A model generated the notes under the pieces. It was not told the DNA's origin and made no database searches. It saw only the letters and a list, made by a program, of their open reading frames with translations. Below are positions 43,092-52,400 of a DNA stretch of 64,000 nucleotides, piece by piece. Each line of letters opens with the position of its first letter. Positions within the stretch are counted from its first letter, which is position 1. The DNA lies in assembly GCA_041987545.1 (NCBI GenBank), contig JBHIWH010000006.1, positions 1 through 64,000 of the forward strand, written 5' to 3'. The DNA is from JAJRXR01 sp041987545 (GTDB lineage: Bacteria; Planctomycetota; Phycisphaerae; Phycisphaerales; UBA1924). The position numbers were made by a program, and so were the translations under genes.

Positions 43092-43206
43092 CCGCGCTTC
43101 TTCCCGGCATCGATCGGCGGCGCGGAACTCGTGCGGTGTTGCGTGCGGATCGTGGGGTCGTGGCTCTCGCCGCCTCCGTCCACGCCCGCAGACGAAGGAG
43201 ACGCCC

Positions 43207-44046
43207 ATGCGCCTGACACTCGCCAGCGTCGCCGCGTGCGCGATCGTGGTCCCCGCCGCCAACGCGGGCGATGGGCCGATCTCGCTCGGCATCAACTATC
43301 GCTCGACCGATGCGTTCGTATGGGTGACCGACGGCGAGACCGAGTACCTTGACGCACGGGGCGATGAGTTGGACTGGTACGACACCCAGGACGTCGGGCC
43401 GTGGAACTCGGACTCGGAGGTTGCGGTTGATCCTGCGCAGACAGGCTTTGCCTTCGCACGCGCGATACAGCTCTCAAGCGTCAACGACGAGCGGCTGCTC
43501 GTGTTCTGCTTCGCGAGACTGCATTCCGTGACCAACCCGCCGTGGAGTCTCGTCGCGAGCGCCACGGACTCCAGGTTCGAGGGCAGGATCCGCGTTCACG
43601 CACCGGTCCGCGTCCGTGCCACTCTCGCGTACCAGGTCGGGTTCTCGGCACTGAACAGCGGCGTCGTCCGTCTCGAGACGGCGGACGACGACGCCATCCC
43701 CATCGTCGAGGGCGTACTGGACACGGGCGACGAGGGCGACGTATTCCCGCTCACGCTCCCGCCCGGCTCATACTGGCTCGAGGTGCAGGCGGGCGTCCAG
43801 TCCGGCGCGACGCTCGGTAGTGTGGGTGGCGAGGTCGTCACGGCGATCGCGTTCGATCCGAGCGAGTCGTGCTCGGCCGCCGACATCGCCGAGCCCTTCG
43901 GGACGCTCAACATCTCCGACGCGTTGGCGTTCATCGCGGCGTTCGCCGAGGAGGGAAACGCGGCCGACCTCGCGTGGCCGCCCCAGACACTCGACCTGAG
44001 CGACGTCCTGGCCTTCCTCGATCTCTTCGCCGAGGGCTGCCCCTGA
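43207..44046 (+). CDS. Secreted protein with double Cys-bounded dockerin-like tail
   Basis: A 279-residue protein with a signal peptide (LTLASVAACAIVVPAANA). The body is beta-rich, with LTLPPGSYWLEVQAG before the tail. Residues about 222-279 form two dockerin-like repeats (ADIAEPFG, NISDALAFI; then DLSDVLAFL) opened by Cys in ESCSAAD and closed by EGCP. In the second repeat the Gly of the loop is replaced (WPPQTLDLSD). GAAGGAGA is 5 bases before the ATG. Its neighbour at 44284 has the same plan. Function unknown, probably envelope or extracellular. Confidence 0.8.
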   Translation: MRLTLASVAACAIVVPAANAGDGPISLGINYRSTDAFVWVTDGETEYLDARGDELDWYDTQDVGPWNSDSEVAVDPAQTGFAFARAIQLSSVNDERLLVFCFARLHSVTNPPWSLVASATDSRFEGRIRVHAPVRVRATLAYQVGFSALNSGVVRLETADDDAIPIVEGVLDTGDEGDVFPLTLPPGSYWLEVQAGVQSGATLGSVGGEVVTAIAFDPSESCSAADIAEPFGTLNISDALAFIAAFAEEGNAADLAWPPQTLDLSDVLAFLDLFAEGCP

Positions 44047-44283
44047 CCGGGCGTCGGCTGGCCCCCGGCCCAAGTTCGGCGACCGCCGGATGAGCCGTCG
44101 GCGGATCGGTCAGGACGTCGCCGCCGAGGCGCAATCCCTTGTCCCCACGGGCATTTTCGCCGATCTGGCCTTGCCCAGGCGCTCCAGACCGAGGCAAGGC
44201 CCTCCCCGATATCGAGGAGGGGTGTTCTCGGCGGGCGCCCGAACTCATAGAATGGGACGTACACGTCGCCGGGAGGCAACCCC
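44047..44283 (+). other. Intergenic region with 9-bp stem and 20-bp near-palindrome
   Basis: 237 bases with no gene. GGCCTTGCC (44167-44175) and GGCAAGGCC (44193-44201) pair perfectly across 17 bases. Immediately after, 44201-44220 is a palindrome with one mismatch centred on GATATC. A TAGAAT box (44248-44253) follows, about 30 bases before the ATG. The palindrome could be an operator upstream of that promoter, or part of a termination structure for the preceding gene, though no T-run follows. Confidence 0.4.
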
Positions 44284-45126
44284 ATGGCACAGCTGCCACT
44301 TATCGCGGCGTTGTTTCTGAACGGGCCCGGGCCCGAAGCCGCCGAACCTTCGTGGTTCACGCTCACCGAGGTCGAGCGGTTCGTCTCGGCCAGTTCGTCA
44401 CTGCGCAGCGAGACCGACCAGGACATCGGCTCGGGCATGTCGATGCCCGACGACGGCGCGCAGGGCACGTTCTGGGCGGGCGGCGCCCGCGGTGACGCGG
44501 CGTTGGGCGCCGACGCCTCGGCGCTGGCCGACTCCGCCCAGCTCTCCGGGCCGGCCAACTCCGGCGCGTTCTGGTCGATGGGCGACATCGATCTGGTGAT
44601 CGACGCGGGTATCCCGCTGCTGGACGCCGACTCCGAAGGCGCGTCGGTGATGTCCTTCGTGCTGCACGTCCTGCGGCCCACGAGGCTCGAGTGCTTCGTC
44701 CAGCTCGTGACCGAGGGCCAGGGCTCGGCGTTCACGTGGTCGAGCCTCCGCGCGGGCGTCGAGGGTGACGGGCCCGTGGTCTACAGCGCGAGCATCGACA
44801 CGGGCCAGCTGCTGATCGAAGAGCCGCGGACGCTGCCCGCGGGCGAGTATCTGCTCGAGGCGGGCGCGTTCTGCGAGATCAGCGACCCCGAGGGCCTCGC
44901 GACGGGCAAGAGCGGGTTCCTGGTCTCCCTGACGCCCTCGTCCGACTCGTGCAACGCGGCGGACATCGTCGAGCCGTTCGGCCAGCTCGACTTCAACGAC
45001 ATCCAGGCGTTCCTCGCCGCCTTCGCGGCCCGGAGCACCGACGCGGACCTCGGGCGGCCCGTCGGCCTCTACGACATCTCCGACGTTGTGGCGTTCCTCG
45101 AGCAGTTCAGCGCCGGCTGCCCCTAG
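44284..45126 (+). CDS. Secreted protein with double Cys-bounded dockerin-like tail
   Basis: A 280-residue protein with a short signal peptide (AQLPLIAALFLNGPGPEA). The body is beta-rich and acidic (MSFVLHVLRPTRLECFVQ, LPAGEYLLEAGAF). Residues about 223-280 hold two dockerin-like repeats (ADIVEPFG, DFNDIQAFL; YDISDVVAFL) bounded by Cys in DSCNAAD and the terminal AGCP. It is the fifth such protein in the window and resembles the 2792 and 43207 products in size and plan. GGGAGG is 6 bases before the ATG. The stop TAG overlaps the stop of the convergent gene. Confidence 0.8.
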   Translation: MAQLPLIAALFLNGPGPEAAEPSWFTLTEVERFVSASSSLRSETDQDIGSGMSMPDDGAQGTFWAGGARGDAALGADASALADSAQLSGPANSGAFWSMGDIDLVIDAGIPLLDADSEGASVMSFVLHVLRPTRLECFVQLVTEGQGSAFTWSSLRAGVEGDGPVVYSASIDTGQLLIEEPRTLPAGEYLLEAGAFCEISDPEGLATGKSGFLVSLTPSSDSCNAADIVEPFGQLDFNDIQAFLAAFAARSTDADLGRPVGLYDISDVVAFLEQFSAGCP

Positions 45127-46883
45127 GGCCGCGACGCGGCGTCCAGCTCGTAGATCTCGAACAGCTCGTTCTGGTACACGGGCGATCGCCCCTGCGGCGC
45201 GTCGCCCCGCTCGATGACCAGGTACGACACGCCCTCGATCTCGCCCAGGCGGGTGCGGACCGCGTCGGCGTAGGCGGCGCGGAGCGGCGCGTGGGTCTCG
45301 TCGTCGTCGCGCGGGTCGATCTCGAACCACCATGCGCGGGGGCGCATCCCCAGTGCCCGCATGCGCGCCTCCCAGCCGAGCGCCGGTTCGCCGGCGTAGA
45401 AGAACAGCCCGCCGTCACGCAGCTCGCCCCACGACGGGCGGTGCGAGCCCACCCGCCACCCGGACAGATACGGCGGGGCGAGGAAGACGCTGCCCTCGGG
45501 CGTGTTCTGTCGTGCCCATGACTGGGCGTCCAGCCAGCCGGGGGCCGCCGGGCTGGAGACCCACGAGAAGCCGCTCGCCAGGGCGCCGGCGGCGCCGGAG
45601 GCGATCACCGCGGCCAGCGCGGGCGCGGCGCCGAGGGTCGATCGTGCCGAGGATTCGGCGATGCCCCCCCGGGGGCGCGGCAGGGCGCCGAGGCCGATCG
45701 CCCCGAGCGTCGCCAATCCCACGACCCCCGCCGCCAGATGCCCCAGCTGGGGCGTGGGCCACAGCGCCAGCCCGGCCAGCGCGACCACGCCCAGCAGCAC
45801 ACCCCGCCCGCCGCGGGCGATGTGCTCGGCCGCCCAGACCCCGGCGACGACGAGCGACACGATCTGCACGAGCATGAGCGAGCGCGACACCATCAGGCGC
45901 CAGAGCAGCGGCTCCTCCAGCCCCATCGACAGCAGCGCCAGCCCGAGTGCCGGGAAGACGAGCGAGCCGGCCGCGTAGACGAGCAGCCGCTCGCGGCACG
46001 ACCGGGTCGTGGTGGGGGATTTGGACGCGGCCCGCAGGTACCCGGGCGCCGCCACCGCCCCGAACGAGAGCACGAACATCAACGCGGCCCATGACTTGAC
46101 GGGCACGCGGCGGACGTCGATCAGCGGCGCGTACAGCTCGTGCCCCAGCCGCGCGTACGCCTCCATCTGCGCGCCCGGCACGGGGCCCATCGACCGCGCG
46201 AGCCACACGCCGACCGCGCCCGCGGCCCCGACCGCGCCCACCAGCGCGAGCATGGCGGTCTCGCGCCGGTGCGCCACGAGCGTCGCGACGCACCAGGCGC
46301 CCAGCAGGTACGCCGCCGTCTGCCCGTGCACCGGGGCGGCGGCGAGGGCGGCGACGAGCGACCACACCGCCCGCCCCCGCGCGAACAGCGTCATCGACGC
46401 GAACACGAGGGGCATGACCAGGATCGTCGCCGTCATCTCCACGTCGCCCAGCGAGACCAGGCCCAGGTAGTTCTGTTCCTTGGGCACGACCAGCACGAGC
46501 GCCGGCGCCGCCGCGAGCAGCATCGGCGCCCGGGGCCCGAGCAGCGAGCGGCCCAGCGCGATCAGCACGAGACCAGAGGCCGTCACCGACGCGAGCATGA
46601 CGCCCAGCGTCACCCAGGGCAGCGCGGGCTGGGGCGTCGTCCAGGCGATCGGCGCCCAGGCGAAGCTGCCCAGCGAGCCGAACGCCTCGGCGTACGGGTC
46701 GCCGGCCAGCGCGCCCGGGAACCGCATCGCGACATAGTGGGTCAGGTACTGGACCTGGTCGGCGACGCCGAACCGGTACCCGCACGCGCCCAGCGCGGCC
46801 AGGGCGATGACGGCGGTGAGCGCGAGCGTCGCGACCGCCCGCCCGGGCGATGCGCCCGGGTTCGGCCCGTCTCCACGGCTCAC
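45123..46883 (-). CDS. Polytopic membrane protein, GT-C-like
   Basis: A 586-residue integral membrane protein with about twelve spans and a soluble C-terminal ~110 residues (NTPEGSVFLAPPYLSGWR, WEARMRALGMRPRAWWFE, YLVIERGD, ELFEIYELD). That layout resembles planctomycete GT-C-fold glycosyltransferase-like proteins annotated with domain-of-unknown-function names. I see no clear catalytic DxD/ExD motif in the first loop. The GTG at 46883 is used because GGAG sits about 9 bases upstream and the hydrophobic core starts soon after. It converges with the 44284 gene; their stop codons overlap as CTAG (45123-45126). Confidence 0.72.
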   Translation of the reverse strand: MSRGDGPNPGASPGRAVATLALTAVIALAALGACGYRFGVADQVQYLTHYVAMRFPGALAGDPYAEAFGSLGSFAWAPIAWTTPQPALPWVTLGVMLASVTASGLVLIALGRSLLGPRAPMLLAAAPALVLVVPKEQNYLGLVSLGDVEMTATILVMPLVFASMTLFARGRAVWSLVAALAAAPVHGQTAAYLLGAWCVATLVAHRRETAMLALVGAVGAAGAVGVWLARSMGPVPGAQMEAYARLGHELYAPLIDVRRVPVKSWAALMFVLSFGAVAAPGYLRAASKSPTTTRSCRERLLVYAAGSLVFPALGLALLSMGLEEPLLWRLMVSRSLMLVQIVSLVVAGVWAAEHIARGGRGVLLGVVALAGLALWPTPQLGHLAAGVVGLATLGAIGLGALPRPRGGIAESSARSTLGAAPALAAVIASGAAGALASGFSWVSSPAAPGWLDAQSWARQNTPEGSVFLAPPYLSGWRVGSHRPSWGELRDGGLFFYAGEPALGWEARMRALGMRPRAWWFEIDPRDDDETHAPLRAAYADAVRTRLGEIEGVSYLVIERGDAPQGRSPVYQNELFEIYELDAASRP

Positions 46884-46989
46884 CTGGTCGTCTCCACGAG
46901 GGGGGAGGGTACCCCGGTCCCGGTCCGATCGGCCCGGGCTGAAAGGCGGGCGGCTACCCTCCCAAACAGGCCCCCGGAGACCAGCCGGC

Positions 46990-47412
46990 ATGAGCCCGCC
47001 CGACTATCCCATGGGCCCCAACGGGCGCCTGATCGACCCGTCCGCGACGGACGACGAGCGGTCGTACAGCCTGCTCATGCACCTGACGCTGCTGGCCCAC
47101 CTGATCGTGCCGTACTTCGCGATCGCGGCCCCCATCGCCATGTGGCTGGCCCGGAAGCAGAAGTCGCCCTTCATCGATGACCACGGCCGCGAGTCAGTCA
47201 ACTTCCAGATCACCCTCCTGCTGTACACATTCATCCTGCCCGCGATCGCGGCGGTCATCGGGCTGCTGACGTGCAGCATCGGGCTGATCCTGCTCGTGCC
47301 CGCGATCCTCGGGCCGTACATCCTGGGCCTGGTCGGGATGGTCATGGGCGCCATGGCGGCCAACCGGGGCGAGTTCTTCCGCTACCCGATGACGATCCGC
47401 CTGCTGAACTAG
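46990..47412 (+). CDS. DUF4870-family membrane protein
   Basis: A 140-residue protein with three or four spans (LLAHLIVPYFAIAAPIAMWL, ILPAIAAVIGLLTCSIGLIL, IL-type). The phrase AIAAPIAMWLARKQKSPFIDDHGRESVNFQI is typical of DUF4870/Tic20-like proteins. Function unknown. A TACCCT box lies at about 46954; CCCGGAG precedes the ATG. The lptB-like gene follows after 69 bases. Confidence 0.88.
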   Translation: MSPPDYPMGPNGRLIDPSATDDERSYSLLMHLTLLAHLIVPYFAIAAPIAMWLARKQKSPFIDDHGRESVNFQITLLLYTFILPAIAAVIGLLTCSIGLILLVPAILGPYILGLVGMVMGAMAANRGEFFRYPMTIRLLN

Positions 47413-47468
47413 GCGCCCGGGGCGGGCCTTCAGGGGTCTGTAGGGGACGCCCGGGCCAACCCGCCGCG

Positions 47469-47474
47469 TACACT
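47469..47474 (+). promoter_or_regulatory. -10-like hexamer TACACT 7 bases before lptB-like ATG
   Basis: GCGTACACTC lies 7 bases before the ATG at 47482. No Shine-Dalgarno sequence is present, so a leaderless transcript is predicted. Confidence 0.5.
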
Positions 47475-47481
47475 CAGAGCC

Positions 47482-48291
47482 ATGCCCCTGCTCGAGGCGC
47501 TCAACCTCCGCAAGGCCTACAACGGGCGGACCGTCGTGGACGGCGTCTCGTTCGACGTCGAGCGGGCCGAGATCGTCGGCCTCCTGGGCCGCAACGGCGC
47601 GGGCAAGACCACAAGCTTCCGCATGACGATCGGCATGATCGAGGCCGACGACGGGCGCGTCTTCTTCGACGGGCACGAGGTCACCGGCCTGCCCATGTAC
47701 CAGCACGCCCAGCGGGGCATCGGCTACCTCTCCCAGGAGCCCAGCGTCTTCCAGCGTCTGACCTGCGAGCAGAACCTGCTCGCGATCCTGGAGACGCGGA
47801 GCCTCTCGCGGGCGGACCGGAAGAAGAAGGCCGCCGAGCTGCTCGAGCGATTCAGCCTCACGCACAAGGCGAGGGACCTGGCCCGGACGTGCTCGGGCGG
47901 CGAGAGGCGCAAGCTGGAGATCGCCCGGGCGCTTATCACGGACCCGAAGCTGATCCTGCTCGACGAGCCGTTTTCCGGTGTGGACCCGATCGCGGTCGAG
48001 CAGCTCCAGGGCGAGATCCGATCGCTGGCCGACCAGGGGATCGCGTTCCTCATCACGGACCACAACGTGCAGCAGACGCTGCGCGTGTGCGACCGCGCGT
48101 GCATCATCGACTCGGGCCGGAAGCTGGCCGAGGGCACGCCCAAGCACCTGATCAACGACGAGATGGTGCGGCGGGTGTACCTGGGCTCGCTGTTCCGGGG
48201 CGACGAGTTCGACCAGCCTCACGCGCCGTCGAAGAACGGCAACGGCCGCCCCGCGCCCGAGCGTCCCCGCCGGCTCTCGCGCCGCGTGTGA
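47482..48291 (+). CDS. lptB: LPS export ABC transporter ATP-binding protein (LptB-like)
   Basis: A 269-residue ABC ATPase: Walker A GRNGAGKTTSFRM, Q-loop in YLSQEPSVFQRLT, signature SGGERRKLEIARAL, Walker B LILLDEPFSGVDPIAVEQLQ, and switch His in ITDHNVQQTL. The EPSVFQRLT and LTDHNVRET-like phrases are characteristic of LptB, which powers LptFGC to extract lipopolysaccharide from the inner membrane. The other Lpt genes are not adjacent; the next gene is a WHy-type lipoprotein on the opposite strand. A C-terminal Pro/Arg-rich extension of ~25 residues is unusual for the family. Confidence 0.92.
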   Translation: MPLLEALNLRKAYNGRTVVDGVSFDVERAEIVGLLGRNGAGKTTSFRMTIGMIEADDGRVFFDGHEVTGLPMYQHAQRGIGYLSQEPSVFQRLTCEQNLLAILETRSLSRADRKKKAAELLERFSLTHKARDLARTCSGGERRKLEIARALITDPKLILLDEPFSGVDPIAVEQLQGEIRSLADQGIAFLITDHNVQQTLRVCDRACIIDSGRKLAEGTPKHLINDEMVRRVYLGSLFRGDEFDQPHAPSKNGNGRPAPERPRRLSRRV

Positions 48292-48296
48292 CTCGA

Positions 48297-48773
48297 TCAG
48301 GGTGCGGTCGGCGACCCGCCGCCGAAGTCGATCTCGCCCGAGATATTCAGGTCCGCCTCCGGCACCAGCACGTCGGACTCGAAGAGCACCTCGGCCAGCT
48401 TCCCGGGCGTCAGGTACGTCACCGACCCGCGGATGCGGTAGGGCGCGATGCCCCGCGTGTCGTACTCGATGGGCACGATCGCGGGCAGGTCGATCTCGTG
48501 CGTCTCGTATCGAGACAGCGTCGTCTCGGGCGAGCGGACGCCCGAGAAGACCTCCTGGCCGTCCAGGGCGAGCGTGTAGGTGATCCTGCGGAGGGGCAGG
48601 GCGTCCTTGTTGTCGTTGATGGCGTTGATGTGGAACAGCAGCTCGACGCCCTCGGCGCTGGAGCCCGTGCGGGTCACGCCCACCGCCTGGAACCGGGGCG
48701 GGCCTGGGCGCGAGCATCCGCCCGCCGTGATCGCCGCCGCCGCCAGAATCATCACGATCGCTCGCCGTGTCAC
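48297..48773 (-). CDS. LEA14/WHy-domain lipoprotein
   Basis: A 158-residue lipoprotein (MILAAAAITAGGC; lipidation at Cys) followed by a beta-rich domain: VELLFHINAINDNKDALPLRRITYTL, YETHEIDLPAIVPI, YRIRGSVTYLTPGKLAEVL. The alternating small-strand pattern with internal N(D)N-KDALPL is typical of LEA type-2 (WHy) domains found in stress-related envelope proteins. The GTG at 48773 is used because a TAGGCT box lies 7 bases upstream. It converges with the lptB-like gene. Confidence 0.78.
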   Translation of the reverse strand: MTRRAIVMILAAAAITAGGCSRPGPPRFQAVGVTRTGSSAEGVELLFHINAINDNKDALPLRRITYTLALDGQEVFSGVRSPETTLSRYETHEIDLPAIVPIEYDTRGIAPYRIRGSVTYLTPGKLAEVLFESDVLVPEADLNISGEIDFGGGSPTAP

Positions 48774-48780
48774 GACGACG

Positions 48781-48786
48781 AGCCTA
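48781..48786 (-). promoter_or_regulatory. -10-like hexamer TAGGCT 7 bases before WHy-lipoprotein GTG
   Basis: On the minus strand TAGGCT is followed by seven bases and the GTG at 48773, without a Shine-Dalgarno sequence. Confidence 0.45.
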
Positions 48787-48823
48787 GCACGAGTCGGGCG
48801 AGGGTGTCTGGCGAGGGCGTTCG

Positions 48824-49291
48824 TCAGGGCGTCCGCACGCCGCGGCGTGCCGGCGGCTGCGGGAGCGTGGTCCAGCGTTCGTCGGGCAGGTGCGTGCCAT
48901 CGGCCAGCGCGGGCGTCGAGGCGGGCGCGGTCCTGACGTAGTTCTGCCAGTGGACCATGAGCCCGCACAGGATGATCGCGCCGATCCAGGCGCCGACCTC
49001 GGCCGACCGCGCCCGGCTCTTCCACAGCAGGATGCTCACGCACGCGGTCACCGTAGCCATCTTCCAGACGACGAGCAGCTCCGGCGAGCCCATGTCGATC
49101 ACGAGCCTCGCCAGCGGGTTGGACTCGGCCATCCCCATGCTCTGGAGGTAGGTCAGCGTGAGGACGAGGTCGCCCACGCTCATCACGATGATGGCCGCGG
49201 CGAGCAGGGCGACGCGGCGGCACCTCGCGGGCGTGCCCAGCAGCCGGTGCACCAGGCCGTCGGTATCAGGCAGGGTCGCCGCGTCGCTCAT
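48824..49291 (-). CDS. DUF5658-like small membrane protein
   Basis: A 155-residue protein with three spans. The segment IIVMSVGDLVLTLTYLQSMG followed by MAESNPLARLVID is characteristic of DUF5658-like membrane proteins (GD...T...E.NP pattern). Function unknown. ATG at 49291. The next plus-strand gene is the large PQQ protein, so the two promoters share the 183-base gap. Confidence 0.75.
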   Translation of the reverse strand: MSDAATLPDTDGLVHRLLGTPARCRRVALLAAAIIVMSVGDLVLTLTYLQSMGMAESNPLARLVIDMGSPELLVVWKMATVTACVSILLWKSRARSAEVGAWIGAIILCGLMVHWQNYVRTAPASTPALADGTHLPDERWTTLPQPPARRGVRTP

Positions 49292-49474
49292 GACGCGGGC
49301 AGATCGGCGAGCCGGGCGCCCGGCGTGAGGCCCGGGGCGGCCGCGGGCCCGCCGGGGGGCGTTGGGCGCGATGGCTGGGACGGCCGGGCGGTTGGCGCCG
49401 ATGATCCGTCCGGGGCTTCCGGTCCGGGAACCACGGTCGAACCGCGGAGGGGCCCCACGCGAAGGAGCGCTCGG

Positions 49475-52400
49475 ATGGCACGGTTTGTCTCTGCCCTGAT
49501 CGCGGCGTCGCTGGCCCTCGGCGCTGTCCCCGCCCCCGCGCCCGCCCAGCCGGACAACCCTGTCTTCCTGGACGACTCGCCCCTGGCGTCGGACACGCTC
49601 CGCCGCCTCGACGACCTGGTCTCGATCGAGAGCTGGGCCGAGGCCGCCCGCGTGCTCCAGCGGCTGCTCGACGACGAGGGGGCGCGGGTGCTCCCGTCGG
49701 AGGCGGACCCGGACCTGTTCGTGCCCGTCCGCCGCGTCGTGCACGAGCGGTTGCTCGCGAGCCCGGAGCTGCTGGAGCGGTACCGGGAGGCGGAGAACGA
49801 GACGGCCCGCGCGATGGTCGAGTCCGGGCGCGCGGCCGAGGCCGAGCGGTCCCGCCTGCTCACGCCCTGGGGCTACGAGGCGGCGCTCCGAGTCTCGCAG
49901 GAGCTGCTCGAGTCGGCGCGGTTCCGGGCCGCGGCGGCGATGCTCGCGCAGCTCGAGACGCACCCGGACCGCGCGGGCGATCCCGGCGCCGACGCGGTCA
50001 GGCTGCTCGCGCAAGTGGCGCGCTATATCGACGACGAGGACATCGCCGCCCGCGCCGCGCGCTGGGCAGAGCAAAGCGGCATCGCGGCGCCGGAGACGCG
50101 CCGGATCGAGCCGCCCGCCGGCCTTCGCGCCGACTCGGTCGGCGCCCTCGGGCGCGAGCGCGGGCCGGAGGTCGATCTGGGCGCGCTCGGGCGGGAGCCC
50201 CTGCGCTCCGAGCCCCTGAGCCCGATCGACCCGCTCGTGTTCGACGCGCCCGCCGAGCTGCGCGACCAGCGCCCCGGCGAGCGGACCCGCCAGCGCACGT
50301 TCGCCTGGTCGATGCCGACGGTCGTGGGCGACACGCTGTACGTCTCCGACGGGATCACCGTCAGCGCCTGGGACCGGTTCACGCTCAGCCCGATCTGGCG
50401 CCGACGCATCGGCCCGCCCGCGGGCCAGGGCTCGCGCGACCGGTGGATCGAGGCCACCCGCCAGCGCCTGGGCCAGAGCCTCGAGGACTCGTCCAGCGTC
50501 ACGATCGACGGCGACCTGCTGCTGACCGCGAGCGGCTTCGCCCGATCGGGCCGGCGCGAGGACGGGGGCGAGGTCGTCGCCCTCGACCGCCACTCGGGCG
50601 AGATCTTCTGGTCCGCCGACGTCTCGTCGCTCGACGAGACGCTCAGGGACGCCAGCGTCCGCGGGCCCGTCGTTGTCGTGGACGGGACGGCGGTCGTCGC
50701 GGCACGCAAGTCCGTCCGCGCGAGGCGCCTCCTGAGCGAGTACGTGGTCGGCCTCGACGTCCGCGACGGGTCGCTGCGCTGGTCGAGGCTCGTCGCCAGC
50801 GCCGGGTCGCTGCCCTTCCAGCAGGTCGGGCGCGTCGCCCGCGCCGGCGTGGGACACCGCGGCGTCTATGTCCGCGCCGACGAGATCGGCGCCGTCGAGG
50901 CCATCGACGCCGGCTCCGGCGCGCCGGTCTGGGTCCGCCGCTTCACGCCCGCGGCGATGTACCGCCCGACGTCCACCCCGCCCTGGTCCACCGCCGCCCC
51001 CATCATCGACGGCGACTCGGTCATCCTCATCTCGCCCGACGGGGAGGAGATCATCAGGCTCGACATCGCGACCGGCGCCGTCCTCGCCAGACGGCCCTCG
51101 GCGGACTTCGCCTCGCCCGACTATCTCGTCCGCGTCGGGGGCTCGCTGGCGGCGGTCGCGCCCGAGCGGGTCAGCTTCGTGGACGTCCGCCGATTCCACG
51201 CCGACGCCGTCCGCATGGGCGCGGCGATCGACCCCGCGATCGTCTCGGGCCGAGCGACCCCGGCGGGCGGGCGCCTGCTCCTGCCGACGCACGAGGGCGT
51301 CGTGGTCTTCGACCCGATGCGGCCGCGAGACCCGGCCCGTGTGCAGCTCGACCTGACGGGCAACCTGCTCGCCCTCGAGGGCCAGCTCGTCGCCGTCGGC
51401 GAGTTCGAGGCCCACTCGTACCTGGAGTGGAGCGTCGCCAGCTCGCTGCTCGAGGAGCGGATGCGTCGGGCGCCCGAGGACCCCGCGCCGGCCGCGACCC
51501 TCGCCGAGCTGGCCTTCCGGGCGGGGGAGCACGAGCGCATCGCGCCCGCCGCCGACCACGCGCTGCGCGCACTCCGCGGCGCCGGCGACGATCCGGCGGC
51601 ACGCCGCGTCGCCGACCGTTTGTTCCGCTCGCTCCTGGCGATGGTCCGCAGCGAGGGCGGGGCGCCCGGCGAGCCGACCATCGGCGTCGTCTCGACCCGG
51701 CGCGAGCTGATCGACCGCCTCGGGCGCCTGGCCCGGGAGCCGGAGCAGCGAGTCGCGCACCTGATGGCCCTCGGCAGCCTGCGGGACCGCACGGGCGACG
51801 CGGGCGGCGCGATCGACGCGTACCAGAGCGTGCTCGCCGACCCCGCGCTCTCGGGCGCGACGTGGCGCGGCGCCGAGCTGGCGGTCCGAGCACAGCTCGA
51901 GGCCACACGCCGAGTCCGCGCCGTCGTCCTGCGGCACGGGCACGACGCGTACCGGGCGTTCGACGCCCAAGCCCGCGTCGAGCTGGGTCTTGTCCCGCCC
52001 GCCGACGGCGCGGCGCTGGCCGAGCTGGCCCGCCGATACCCGGCCGCGGCCGTGACCCCCGAGCTGTGGTCGCGGGCGGCGGCGGAGTACGAGCGTGCCG
52101 GGCGCCCGCACGCGTCCGAGCGCGCCCTTCGATCGGCCCTGGCCGCGGCCAGGCTGCTCGAGGACTCGGGCGCGCCGGTCGCCCCCGAGCAGCTGGGCGA
52201 GATCGTGGGGCGCCTGGCGACGTCGCTCGCCCGCCGCGCCCGCGCCGACGAGGCGGCCGAGCTGATCGATCGATTGCGCGACGAGCGCCCCGGCGTCACC
52301 CCCACGCGAGACGGGGCGCCGGTCGACATCGCCTCGCTCACGCGGCAGCCCCCGCGCGGGCGATTGCCGGTGATCGGGACGCGCCTGTCCACGGGCGAGC

